A stretch of DNA of 21,096 bases, from contig JAFYYO010000287.1 in NCBI GenBank assembly GCA_017557475.1, forward strand, positions 1 to 21,096, given 5' to 3'. This document shows, piece by piece, positions 6,950-14,400 of the stretch. Every line of letters begins with the position of its first letter. Positions within the stretch are counted from its first letter, which is position 1. The DNA comes from Bacteroidaceae bacterium (lineage in GTDB: Bacteria > Bacteroidota > Bacteroidia > Bacteroidales > Bacteroidaceae). The translations under genes were made by a program, and so were the position numbers. A model generated the notes under the pieces. The model was not told the origin of the DNA and searched no databases. It was given only the letters and a program-made list of their open reading frames with translations.

Positions 6950-9598
6950 ATGAAAAGGACGACTTGCATCATCTTTGTCCTGCTTTCGCTTTTAGTCATG
7001 CCGACTCAGGCAGCGCTCTATATCGTTGGCTCTGCCATCAATACGAGTTGGAGCCGCCAACAGATGACGGAACAGGCTGCAGGCATCTACACTTGGGAAG
7101 GTTATCTCTTCCACGGAGGCGAGTTGAAGTTCATGACAGAAGCTTCCGACTGGGGCAATCACTGGGGACCTTCCGCTGGAGGCACCTTGCTCTCTCTCGG
7201 CACACAAAGCATCTCTCTGCATACAAGCGGCGACTACAAATATCGAGTAGATAACATCGGCCTTTGCAAAGTGCAAGTGGATACGAATGCCAAGCAAATT
7301 CAGATTACTGACAGCGAAGGCAATCTGCCGCCGACTCGGCTCTTCCCTCCATGCCTCTACCCCATCGGCACAGCCGTCAGCAGCACGCTTTCCGAGGGGA
7401 ACCTCTATGCGCTCCAAGAAGACAGCCATGATGCAGGGACCTACAGCGGCTTGCTAACGCTCAGTTCAGGCACGATGGCGCTGCACTCGAAGCCTTACAA
7501 GAAAGCTAACGAGGCCCGCCTCATCACCCCTATTCTCGCGTCTGGGGCAAACACGAAACTGCCCAAGCTGCGCTATCAGATTGAGACCGACAAGTGCAGC
7601 TACAAGCCAGGTGAGACCATAGAACTGACCCTTTCGTTAACTCCTCCAGCCGGTCTTCGCGTCCGTTACCGCTTCCTCGGAGACATCATAGCAGACACGC
7701 TTCTCTCCACTCGCAAGTGGACCTGGACGGCACCACCGGAAGATTTCCGAGGATATCTGGTCGAAGTGTATCGTCCGACTGAGGAAAACGACGAGATCTG
7801 CGCGACGATTGCCATCGACGTCAGTTCCGATTGGACGCGCTTCCCGCGTTATGGCTTCGTGGCAACCTTCGGAAGCGACAAGACACTCAGTAAGACGAGG
7901 ACCGAGATGAAGTGGCTCAACCGCTGCCACATCAACGGTGTGCAGTTCCAGGACTGGCATTACCGTCACGACTGGCCGCTTGGCGGCACCAGAGAAGGCG
8001 GGCTTTGGTCAACCTACAAGGACATCGCGAACCGCACCATCTACACCTCCGCCATCAAGAACTACATCCGAACTCAGCACGACAGGGGTATGAAGAGCAT
8101 CTTCTACAACCTCTGCTTCGGGGTGCTCGACGGCTGGGAAGAGTTGGGAATACAGCCCGAATGGTTTATCTTCAAAGACAAAAACCACTCGCAGAAAGAC
8201 AAACACGACCTGCCGGACTCATGGAAGAGTGACATCTATCTGGTCTTTCCTGGCAATGAGGAATGGCTTGCCTACCTGGCAGAACGCAACGACGAGGTCT
8301 ATTCCTTCTTTGATTTCGACGGTTATCAAATCGACCAACTGGGTGGACGCGGCACCGTCTACGACTACAACGGCAATTCCGTCAACCTTCGCGACGGCTT
8401 CGGACCCTTCATCAACTACATGAAGAATCGTCACCCAGAGAAGCGTCTCATCATGAACGCCGTTGGGCAATGGGGCGTTTCGCAGATTGCGGAAACAGGA
8501 AAGGTTGACTTCCTCTACTCGGAAGTCTGGGGAAATCAGGAAGGCAACAGTTTGACGAGTGGCAAAGGACGCTTTTCGAACATCAAGAACGTCATTGACG
8601 AGAACCTCAGCAAGAATCCTACGTTGCGCTCCGTCCTTGCCGCCTATATGAATTATCTCACTGATAACAAGGACTTTAACACAGCCGGAGTCGTCATGGC
8701 GGATGCCGTGATGTTCGCTCTGGGCGGGTCGCATCTCGAACTTGGGGGCGACCACATGCTCTGCAGCGAGTACTTCCCCAGCAACGACATGAAGTGGCAC
8801 AACCAAATAGAGGACTGGATGACGCGTTACTACGACTTCCTGACGGCCTACGAAAACCTGCTTCGTGACAAATGGACGGAGAAAACAAGCGTGAATGCGA
8901 CTTGCTCCGACGTAACCATCAACACTTGGGAACCACAAGCCAATCAGGTGACAATGCTCGCCAGAGAAGTCGATGGCAGACAAGTCATCCACTTGCTCAA
9001 CTTCACACACGAAGAGTCGGCAACCAACGTCGATGACGACTACATGCTTTGCTGGCATGATAATATGGCCACTCGACCTTGGCCGCAGCGCTTCGAGAAT
9101 CTTTCCATTAAGTTGACAGGCTTGACAGGTATGGGCCGAGTGCGTCGCATTTGGGCTGCCTCGCCAGACTATTGCGGCGGAGCCATGCAGGAGCTGACGG
9201 GCTACAGATACCTCTCAGCGTCTGGCACAATCACCTTGACTCTGCCTTCCTTGCAGTTCTGGACGATGATTGTCATCGAGCCGGAAACAGCAACAACCAG
9301 CGATAATACCTTCTATGCCCCGACAACCAATGGCGAATCACTCGTTCCAGGCATCGCCTCGACACTTGCTTCGACCACTTCCAGCACCCGTTCTTGGAAT
9401 CTGCAACTCGATGAAGATGTATATGAAGCACATGCCGACATCCCTGCTGGCACGCTGACCCTACAGAGAGAAAACGAAGACGCAATAATTCTCCCCCTCG
9501 GGGTAGACAGAGAGGCCTTGTTCACTCCGGCTGGATTGCCTGCCACAAATCGTACTCGAGGCGTGCTCATCGGCAAAGAAAGAAAGGTCCTCCGATAA
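6950..9598 (+). CDS. GH66 dextranase / cycloisomaltooligosaccharide-type glucanotransferase with SusE/F-like domain
   Basis: This 882-residue secreted enzyme probably attacks alpha-1,6-glucan (dextran). The start at 6950 gives a clean signal peptide (MKRTTCIIFVLLSLLVMPTQA). Residues 22-121 resemble a SusE/SusF-like starch-binding domain (LYIVGSAINTSW, LKFMTEASDWGNHWGPS). Residues 205-295 form a beta domain. The GH66 barrel spans about 300-640. FDFDGYQIDQLG (455-465) carries the probable nucleophile Asp462, and DFLYSEVW (520-527) the probable acid/base Glu525. This 63-residue spacing is close to that in characterised GH66 enzymes. C-terminal beta domains follow, and the last 25 residues (LFTPAGLPA... 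GVLIGKERKVLR) resemble the Bacteroidetes sorting-like tail. Hydrolase and cyclising transferase activities cannot be separated from sequence. It is divergent from the PH-domain gene and convergent with the ATPase operon. Confidence 0.88.
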   Translation: MKRTTCIIFVLLSLLVMPTQAALYIVGSAINTSWSRQQMTEQAAGIYTWEGYLFHGGELKFMTEASDWGNHWGPSAGGTLLSLGTQSISLHTSGDYKYRVDNIGLCKVQVDTNAKQIQITDSEGNLPPTRLFPPCLYPIGTAVSSTLSEGNLYALQEDSHDAGTYSGLLTLSSGTMALHSKPYKKANEARLITPILASGANTKLPKLRYQIETDKCSYKPGETIELTLSLTPPAGLRVRYRFLGDIIADTLLSTRKWTWTAPPEDFRGYLVEVYRPTEENDEICATIAIDVSSDWTRFPRYGFVATFGSDKTLSKTRTEMKWLNRCHINGVQFQDWHYRHDWPLGGTREGGLWSTYKDIANRTIYTSAIKNYIRTQHDRGMKSIFYNLCFGVLDGWEELGIQPEWFIFKDKNHSQKDKHDLPDSWKSDIYLVFPGNEEWLAYLAERNDEVYSFFDFDGYQIDQLGGRGTVYDYNGNSVNLRDGFGPFINYMKNRHPEKRLIMNAVGQWGVSQIAETGKVDFLYSEVWGNQEGNSLTSGKGRFSNIKNVIDENLSKNPTLRSVLAAYMNYLTDNKDFNTAGVVMADAVMFALGGSHLELGGDHMLCSEYFPSNDMKWHNQIEDWMTRYYDFLTAYENLLRDKWTEKTSVNATCSDVTINTWEPQANQVTMLAREVDGRQVIHLLNFTHEESATNVDDDYMLCWHDNMATRPWPQRFENLSIKLTGLTGMGRVRRIWAASPDYCGGAMQELTGYRYLSASGTITLTLPSLQFWTMIVIEPETATTSDNTFYAPTTNGESLVPGIASTLASTTSSTRSWNLQLDEDVYEAHADIPAGTLTLQRENEDAIILPLGVDREALFTPAGLPATNRTRGVLIGKERKVLR

Positions 9599-9646
9599 AG
9601 GATTTCAAGAGCATCTTTCAACACACCCATCCTAATATAAAAACAT

Positions 9647-9707
9647 AACACGCCTAATTGGCAAACTAGACGTGCCTAGTTGGGCAACTAGCCACGCCTT
9701 GTTTTTT
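9647..9707. repeat. 22-bp CTAG-rich repeat array, locus 1
   Basis: There are about 2.5 units with a 22-bp period: a partial unit (9647-9663), a full unit (9664-9685) and a partly inverted unit (9686-9707). The shared core is CTAGRCGTGSCTARTTG. It fills most of the 115-bp gap between the dextranase and atpB, and the same unit recurs at 15811-15942. CTAG, usually scarce in bacterial DNA, occurs three times within about 30 bp. Confidence 0.85.
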
Positions 9708-9708
9708 T
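9671..9708 (+). terminator. Repeat-built terminator between dextranase and atpB
   Basis: CGTGCCTAGTTG (9671-9682) and CAACTAGCCACG (9685-9696) pair over 12 bp with one mismatch. A T7 run (9702-9708) follows on the plus strand. The stem is made of two adjacent 22-bp repeat units in opposite orientation. It should stop the dextranase transcript and may also stop atpB, though a T run is lacking on that side. Confidence 0.65.
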
Positions 9709-9713
9709 GTGTC

Positions 9714-11039
9714 TTATTCCTTCCAGTAGATGTCGGTGAGTTCCTTCTTGATATTCACCTCTTCGAGCTTGAAGTACTTGCGCAGCAAAGACCATGTCAC
9801 ATCGAGCATCTCCTCCGTGTTAAGGTTGACGTCGATGGCAAGCAACTTGCTTGAATAGTCCTTCGCGAAGTCGAGACAACGGTTGTCGTAATCAGTCAAA
9901 TCGAAGCCGTTTTCAAGTTTGGTCTTGGCGTTAGCTGCATCGGCATAGAGTCGGATGGCTGCGTTCATGACCTGGCTGTGGTCTTTTCTGGTTTTCTTAC
10001 CTGCAACAAGTTGCTTCAGACGGGACAGCGAACGGAACGGATCGACGATAACCTTGCCCACATCACTATCGCGACGCAGATAGAGCTGACCTTCCGTGAT
10101 GTAACCCGTGTTATCGGGCACGGCATGAGTAATGTCGCCGCCGGAAAGGGTTGTCACAGCGATGATGGTGATTGAGCCACCGCCTGCGCTCTCGGGGAAC
10201 TGCACAGCCTTCTCGTAAATCTTCGCCAAGTCGGAATAGAGAGAACCCGGCATGGAGTCCTTCGACGGGATTTGGTCCATACGGTTGCTCACGATGGAAA
10301 GTGAGTCGGCGTAGCTGGTCATATCGGTCAGCAGGACAAGAACGGTCTCGTGCTTCTCGACAGCGAAGTACTCGGCAGCCGTCAACGCCATATCAGGAAC
10401 GAGGAGTCGCTCCACGGCAGGGTCCTCGGTGGTGTTGATGAAAGAGATTATGCGGTCGAGAGCACCGGCATTTGCAAAGGTATTGCGGAAGAAGTAGTAG
10501 TCGTCGTTGGTCATACCCATGCCACCAAGAATAATCTTGTCGGCCTTGGCACGCATGGCAACGAGCGCCATCACCTCGTTGAAAGGCTGGTCGGGGTCGG
10601 CGAAGAAAGGAATCTTCTGACCTGAAACGAGCGTATTGTTGAGGTCGATGCCTGCAATACCCGTAGCGATGAGTTCACTGGGCTGCTTTCTGCGGACTGG
10701 GTTCACAGAAGGACCGCCAATCTCAACCTCTTTACCTTCAACCTCTGGACCGCCGTCGATGGGCTGACCGTAAGCGTTGAAGAAACGACCTGCCAACTGT
10801 TCGCTGACCTTGAGGGACGGACTCTTGCCCATGAACACGACTTCCGCGTTGGTGGGAATGCCGCCAGTGCCTTCGAAGACCTGCAGCGTAACGTCGTCAC
10901 CAATAATCTTAACCACCTGAGCCAACTTGCCGTTGATGGTCGCCAGCTCATTGTAACCGACGCCCTTCGCCTTGAGCGAACACGTGGCCTTCGTTATCTG
11001 GCTTATCTTTGTATATACTTTCTGAAATGCTGTAGCCAT
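9714..11039 (-). CDS. atpB: V-type ATPase subunit B
   Basis: This 441-residue protein is the non-catalytic nucleotide-binding subunit of the V1 head, alternating with subunit A. It opens with the N-terminal beta-barrel (YTKISQITKATCSLKAKGVG). The central domain has GIAGIDLNNTLVSGQKIPFF where A has its P-loop; no Walker A lysine is present, as expected for B. VLLTDMTSYADSLSIVSNRM and the RSLSRLKQ segment with the inter-subunit arginine are present. The length is normal. It starts 5 bp after subunit A, so the genes are tightly coupled. It is the last gene of the operon here: subunits D, I and K do not follow, and the downstream sequence is a repeat array and terminator. Confidence 0.96.
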   Translation of the reverse strand: MATAFQKVYTKISQITKATCSLKAKGVGYNELATINGKLAQVVKIIGDDVTLQVFEGTGGIPTNAEVVFMGKSPSLKVSEQLAGRFFNAYGQPIDGGPEVEGKEVEIGGPSVNPVRRKQPSELIATGIAGIDLNNTLVSGQKIPFFADPDQPFNEVMALVAMRAKADKIILGGMGMTNDDYYFFRNTFANAGALDRIISFINTTEDPAVERLLVPDMALTAAEYFAVEKHETVLVLLTDMTSYADSLSIVSNRMDQIPSKDSMPGSLYSDLAKIYEKAVQFPESAGGGSITIIAVTTLSGGDITHAVPDNTGYITEGQLYLRRDSDVGKVIVDPFRSLSRLKQLVAGKKTRKDHSQVMNAAIRLYADAANAKTKLENGFDLTDYDNRCLDFAKDYSSKLLAIDVNLNTEEMLDVTWSLLRKYFKLEEVNIKKELTDIYWKE

Positions 11040-11044
11040 CTTTG

Positions 11045-12790
11045 TTATGCGTTAATCATTGCTTCGATTTGCTTTATGTAGTCGTAGTACTGCTCACTCT
11101 TAAACTGTGAGTAGTTCATCTGCTTGCAGAGGTTGATTAACTTCTTGAAGTAATCGATGACATCAAGGAAGGTGTCGAACTTGTAATCGTCCTTGTCGCA
11201 GATTTTCGTAACGATGTCGAGAATCTCGCCTTGGCGTTCGAGTGACGTTACGGCGTCAACCTCGTCGAAAGCATCTTGCTGCAGAACAACATAGTCAATC
11301 ACTTCAGACTTCCAGAAGACGATGTGGTAATCGACAGGAACACCATCGTCGCCCAAGATGTTTATCTGCTCGGCAATCTCCTTACCGCGTTGCATGCGGG
11401 TCTTCAAGGCAAGCACCTTCGGAATCCATTCCCCGTTGATGTGCTCTTTGATATACTCCTCGAACTCGGGATACTCCAGATACTTCGAGTAAGAGTCAAT
11501 GGGATTGACAGCCGGGTAGCGCTTCTTGTCGGCACGGTCTTGCTCAAGTGCATAGAAGCAACGGGCAACCTTCTTGGTGCTTTCAGTGACGGGTTCTTTC
11601 AAGTTACCGCCGGCAGGCGACACAGTTCCCAAGAATGTGACGGAGCCAACTTCACCGTTGTTGAGGTAAACATAGCCGGCACGTCCGTAGAAGTTGCTGA
11701 TGAGGGCGCCCAAATCCATTGGGAATGCGTCAGGTCCAGGCAGTTCTTCCATGCGGTTGGACATCTCTCGAAGCGCCTGTGCCCAACGTGATGTGGAGTC
11801 GGCCATCAGCAAAACACGAAGTCCCATCGAGCGGTAGTACTCTGCCATCGTCATAGCCGTATAGACGGAAGCCTCGCGAGCAGCGACAGGCATGTTAGAT
11901 GTGTTGGCAATGATGATTGTACGCTCCATCAACTTACGGCCAGTGTGTGGGTCAACCAGCTCAGGGAACTCAGTGAAGATTTCCACGACCTCATTGGCAC
12001 GTTCACCGCAAGCAGCGATGACCACGATGTCGGCCTCAGCCTGCTTAGAAATGGCGTGCTGCAACACGGTCTTGCCCGTACCGAACGGACCAGGGATGAA
12101 TCCTGTGCCACCTTCCACGATTGGGTTGAAAGTATCGATGGTGCGGACACCCGTCTCAAGCAATTTGAATGGACGCGGCTTCTCGCGATAGTTGGTCATC
12201 GCGAACTTCACAGGCCAGTGCTGCACCATATCAACTTTGATGTCATTGCCTTGCTCGTCAGTCAGAACAGCGATTGTGTCATGAATTTTATATTGGCCTG
12301 CCGGCACGATGCTCTTGATTGTGGCAGTTCCTTTCATCTGGAAAGGAGCCATAATCTTCAAGGGCTGATGGTTCTCTTCAACCTTGCCGAGCCAGTCGCT
12401 CGCCTGCACTTTGTCGCCTTCCTTCGCAAGAGGTTCAAAGTCCCAAAGACGTTCGTCGTCGAGAGGCTCTGTGTATTGACCGCGCTTCAGGAAGACGCCG
12501 TCCATCTTGTCGAGGTCGTTCTGCAGTCCGTCATAGTTGTGGCTGAGCATACCAGGGCCAAGCTGAATCTCAAGCATGTGACCCGTGAACTCCGCCTCAG
12601 CACCGACCTTTAGGCCGCGGGTGCTCTCGAAGACCTGCACATAAACGTCTTGTCCGACCACTTTGATGACCTCTGCCATCAATCGATCGCCTCCAGTGGT
12701 GATGTAGCATATCTCGCCTTGGAGCACCGGACCATCGACACGGAGGGTGACCATATTGGCGACAACGCCACTAACAATTCCTTTTGTCAT
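11045..12790 (-). CDS. atpA: V-type ATPase catalytic subunit A
   Basis: This 581-residue protein is the catalytic subunit of the V1/A1 head, coupling ATP hydrolysis or synthesis to ion movement. The P-loop GPFGTGKT lies at residues 234-241. It is followed by IAACGERANEVVEIF, the Walker B region LRVLLMADSTSRWAQALREM, and ELPGPDAFPMDLGALISNFYGRAG. The A-specific non-homologous insertion (about 115-190, with PLKIMAP) is present. The C-terminal helical domain (LQQDAFDEVDAVTSLERQ) is intact. No defects were seen. It lies 15 bp after the DUF2764 gene and 5 bp before atpB, within one operon. Whether the enzyme pumps H+ or Na+ cannot be told, because subunit K is not in the window. Confidence 0.97.
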   Translation of the reverse strand: MTKGIVSGVVANMVTLRVDGPVLQGEICYITTGGDRLMAEVIKVVGQDVYVQVFESTRGLKVGAEAEFTGHMLEIQLGPGMLSHNYDGLQNDLDKMDGVFLKRGQYTEPLDDERLWDFEPLAKEGDKVQASDWLGKVEENHQPLKIMAPFQMKGTATIKSIVPAGQYKIHDTIAVLTDEQGNDIKVDMVQHWPVKFAMTNYREKPRPFKLLETGVRTIDTFNPIVEGGTGFIPGPFGTGKTVLQHAISKQAEADIVVIAACGERANEVVEIFTEFPELVDPHTGRKLMERTIIIANTSNMPVAAREASVYTAMTMAEYYRSMGLRVLLMADSTSRWAQALREMSNRMEELPGPDAFPMDLGALISNFYGRAGYVYLNNGEVGSVTFLGTVSPAGGNLKEPVTESTKKVARCFYALEQDRADKKRYPAVNPIDSYSKYLEYPEFEEYIKEHINGEWIPKVLALKTRMQRGKEIAEQINILGDDGVPVDYHIVFWKSEVIDYVVLQQDAFDEVDAVTSLERQGEILDIVTKICDKDDYKFDTFLDVIDYFKKLINLCKQMNYSQFKSEQYYDYIKQIEAMINA

Positions 12791-12805
12791 CTTATTATGT
12801 TGTGT

Positions 12806-13669
12806 TTATATTTGTCTGTGAACAGTTGGAGCGACGAACTCTTCAGGCACTCTTGCTTCTGAACGAAGGTCGTCGATTATCTTTTGGAAGGTTTCCTTGC
12901 CTTGCTCGACATCGAGTTTTGCCCAACGCTGCTGCATTTCGAGTTTGCACAGATAGGCAAAGACTGCCGCCATATCGAAGGGTTCGAAGAAAGTACGCTC
13001 GTCAAGCCATATCCATTTGAAAGCGTCTATCATCTTCTCCTTGCGGACTGGGTCTTCCTCATCCACAATCTTCATGAGCTGTGGGATGTAGTCAAGTTCG
13101 TGGCTAAGGTTGAAGTCTTTCGTCTTGTTCTCGCGTATCATTTCCTGCACTTCACCCTCTCCTTTGATGAAATCGCCGACGCTCCAGCCCTGACCGCGAG
13201 CCAACATCGCTGTGAGGATGTTGGTGATGTCGAGGTTGAGCTTGTACCAACGGCGCATCATGCGATTCGGACAAGTCTGGATGGCATAGTCAAGGAACTG
13301 ATAAGCCATCTCGTCTTCGGGGAAATAACCCGCCTTGTCCTTATTGAAGGCATATTCACGAGCAAAGATACTCATGAAGGCAGGATAACGATGCACGTTG
13401 AAGTTGAGCTCCGTAGCACTGGTGATAAGGTCGCGAAGTTGCTCAAGCGAGAAGTTTCCCCATTGGTCAATCTCTGCCTCAGGGTTCTTGAGCAGTTTGA
13501 CGAGGTTGACGCAATCGAAGTGCAGGAAGAAGTAGAAGAGCAACTTCCTGTCCTGCGACGTCAGTTGTTCCTCGCATTGCTCCCGCATCTCCTCAATGCT
13601 CAGCCCTGGCTTCGTGTCCTTCAGGTCAATGTCGGGCAAGCCGGCTATCATGCAATAATAGTTTGCCAT
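12806..13669 (-). CDS. DUF2764 protein of the V-type ATPase operon
   Basis: This 287-residue protein opens MANYYCMIAGLPDIDLKDTK, the signature start of the DUF2764 family. That family is found between V-ATPase E and A genes in Bacteroidetes and, as I recall, also in spirochaetes such as Borrelia. It has no signal peptide or membrane segment and appears almost entirely alpha-helical. Its gene position matches that of subunit C in the archaeal/Thermus order (E-C-F-A-B-D), and its size and helical character are compatible with C. A role as a highly diverged central-stalk C-like subunit is an inference. It follows the E subunit by 11 bp and precedes A by 15 bp, so co-expression with the complex is nearly certain. 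Confidence 0.88.
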   Translation of the reverse strand: MANYYCMIAGLPDIDLKDTKPGLSIEEMREQCEEQLTSQDRKLLFYFFLHFDCVNLVKLLKNPEAEIDQWGNFSLEQLRDLITSATELNFNVHRYPAFMSIFAREYAFNKDKAGYFPEDEMAYQFLDYAIQTCPNRMMRRWYKLNLDITNILTAMLARGQGWSVGDFIKGEGEVQEMIRENKTKDFNLSHELDYIPQLMKIVDEEDPVRKEKMIDAFKWIWLDERTFFEPFDMAAVFAYLCKLEMQQRWAKLDVEQGKETFQKIIDDLRSEARVPEEFVAPTVHRQI

Positions 13670-13680
13670 CGACCTTTATG

Positions 13681-14268
13681 CTAGAAGAGCATGTCCACGA
13701 GCTGTGGACGAAGGAAGTTCTTGAAGTAGGTTTCGAACTCCTCCTTGCCGAAGTTAACCTTATAGCTGCCGTCGGCAGGAGCGATGGTCAACAGGGTATC
13801 CTTGCCGTTGACCTTATTGATGGTAACGCCTTTGTCGAGCAGAGCCTTTGCTTTTGCTGCGAAGTAAGCCTTGAGGCTCTCAGCCTCGCTGCTTGAGATG
13901 ACTATCGGTTCGTTTGCCGACCACTTTTCTGCCAAAGCAACGGCAAACTGTCCGAGGAAGTCAGGACTTGCCTTCAAGCCTTCGACCGCCTCTTTTACTA
14001 CGCCATCGGTCAACACATTGGTCACTTCGCTCTTAAGTGCACTCAGGGCTTGACCTGTGTACATCTTGAGTTCGTTGCGAGTGTTGGCATCAGTCTCGGC
14101 GGCCTTCTTTTGTGCCTGAGCCGCGATGTCCTGAGCCTGCTGACGAGCTTCCTGCAGGATTTTCTCTGCCTGCTGCTTTGCCTGCTCGATAATGCGGTCG
14201 GCCTCAGCTTGTCCTTTTTCCACGCCTTCACGCAGGATTTTCTCGGTGAGTTCTTGTATCTTTTCCAT
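13681..14268 (-). CDS. atpE: V-type ATPase subunit E
   Basis: This 195-residue protein is the peripheral-stalk subunit. The N-terminal half (residues 1-70) is a long alanine-, glutamine- and lysine-rich coiled coil (EADRIIEQAKQQAEKILQEA), typical of E. The C-terminal half is a compact domain (VIKEAVEGL-like helix, DGSYKVNFGKEEFETYFKNF, RPQLVDMLF) that should sit on top of subunit B. The length is normal. It is the first gene of the operon, and an A/T-rich leader and promoter precede it at 14302-14331. No separate G/H subunit gene is visible, as in other bacterial operons of this short type. Confidence 0.9.
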   Translation of the reverse strand: MEKIQELTEKILREGVEKGQAEADRIIEQAKQQAEKILQEARQQAQDIAAQAQKKAAETDANTRNELKMYTGQALSALKSEVTNVLTDGVVKEAVEGLKASPDFLGQFAVALAEKWSANEPIVISSSEAESLKAYFAAKAKALLDKGVTINKVNGKDTLLTIAPADGSYKVNFGKEEFETYFKNFLRPQLVDMLF

Positions 14269-14301
14269 TAGTTATTATGTGTATTTATGCAAATTACGGC
14301 A

Positions 14302-14331
14302 CGAAGGTACAAAATTCCTTTGGAATACCAA
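14302..14331 (-). promoter_or_regulatory. Promoter of the V-type ATPase operon
   Basis: On the minus strand, a -33-like ATTG (14329-14332) is followed about 19 bp later by TACCTTCG (14302-14309), one base off the TAnnTTTG consensus. The leader to the ATG is about 27 nt. Each element has one mismatch, so the promoter may be moderate. Confidence 0.5.
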
Positions 14332-14341
14332 TGCGACACGC

Positions 14342-14383
14342 AAAAAAAAATGCCCTATCTGTCATTATCTGAACAGAAAGGGC
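14342..14383 (-). terminator. Terminator of the fucosidase gene
   Basis: On the minus strand an 11-bp stem with one mismatch (GCCCTTTCTGT at 14383-14373 with ACAGATAGGGC at 14362-14352) is followed by nine T residues (14350-14342). It separates the fucosidase transcript from the V-ATPase operon. Confidence 0.88.
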
Positions 14384-14400
14384 AACTGGGAGATATACCT

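Noticed and set aside
11945..12613. Plus-strand open frame antisense to atpA (and similar ones at 12884-13684, 16159-17049 and 17059-17856)
   Set aside because: All are shadows of strongly conserved or paralogous minus-strand genes, with no recognisable domain or start signal.
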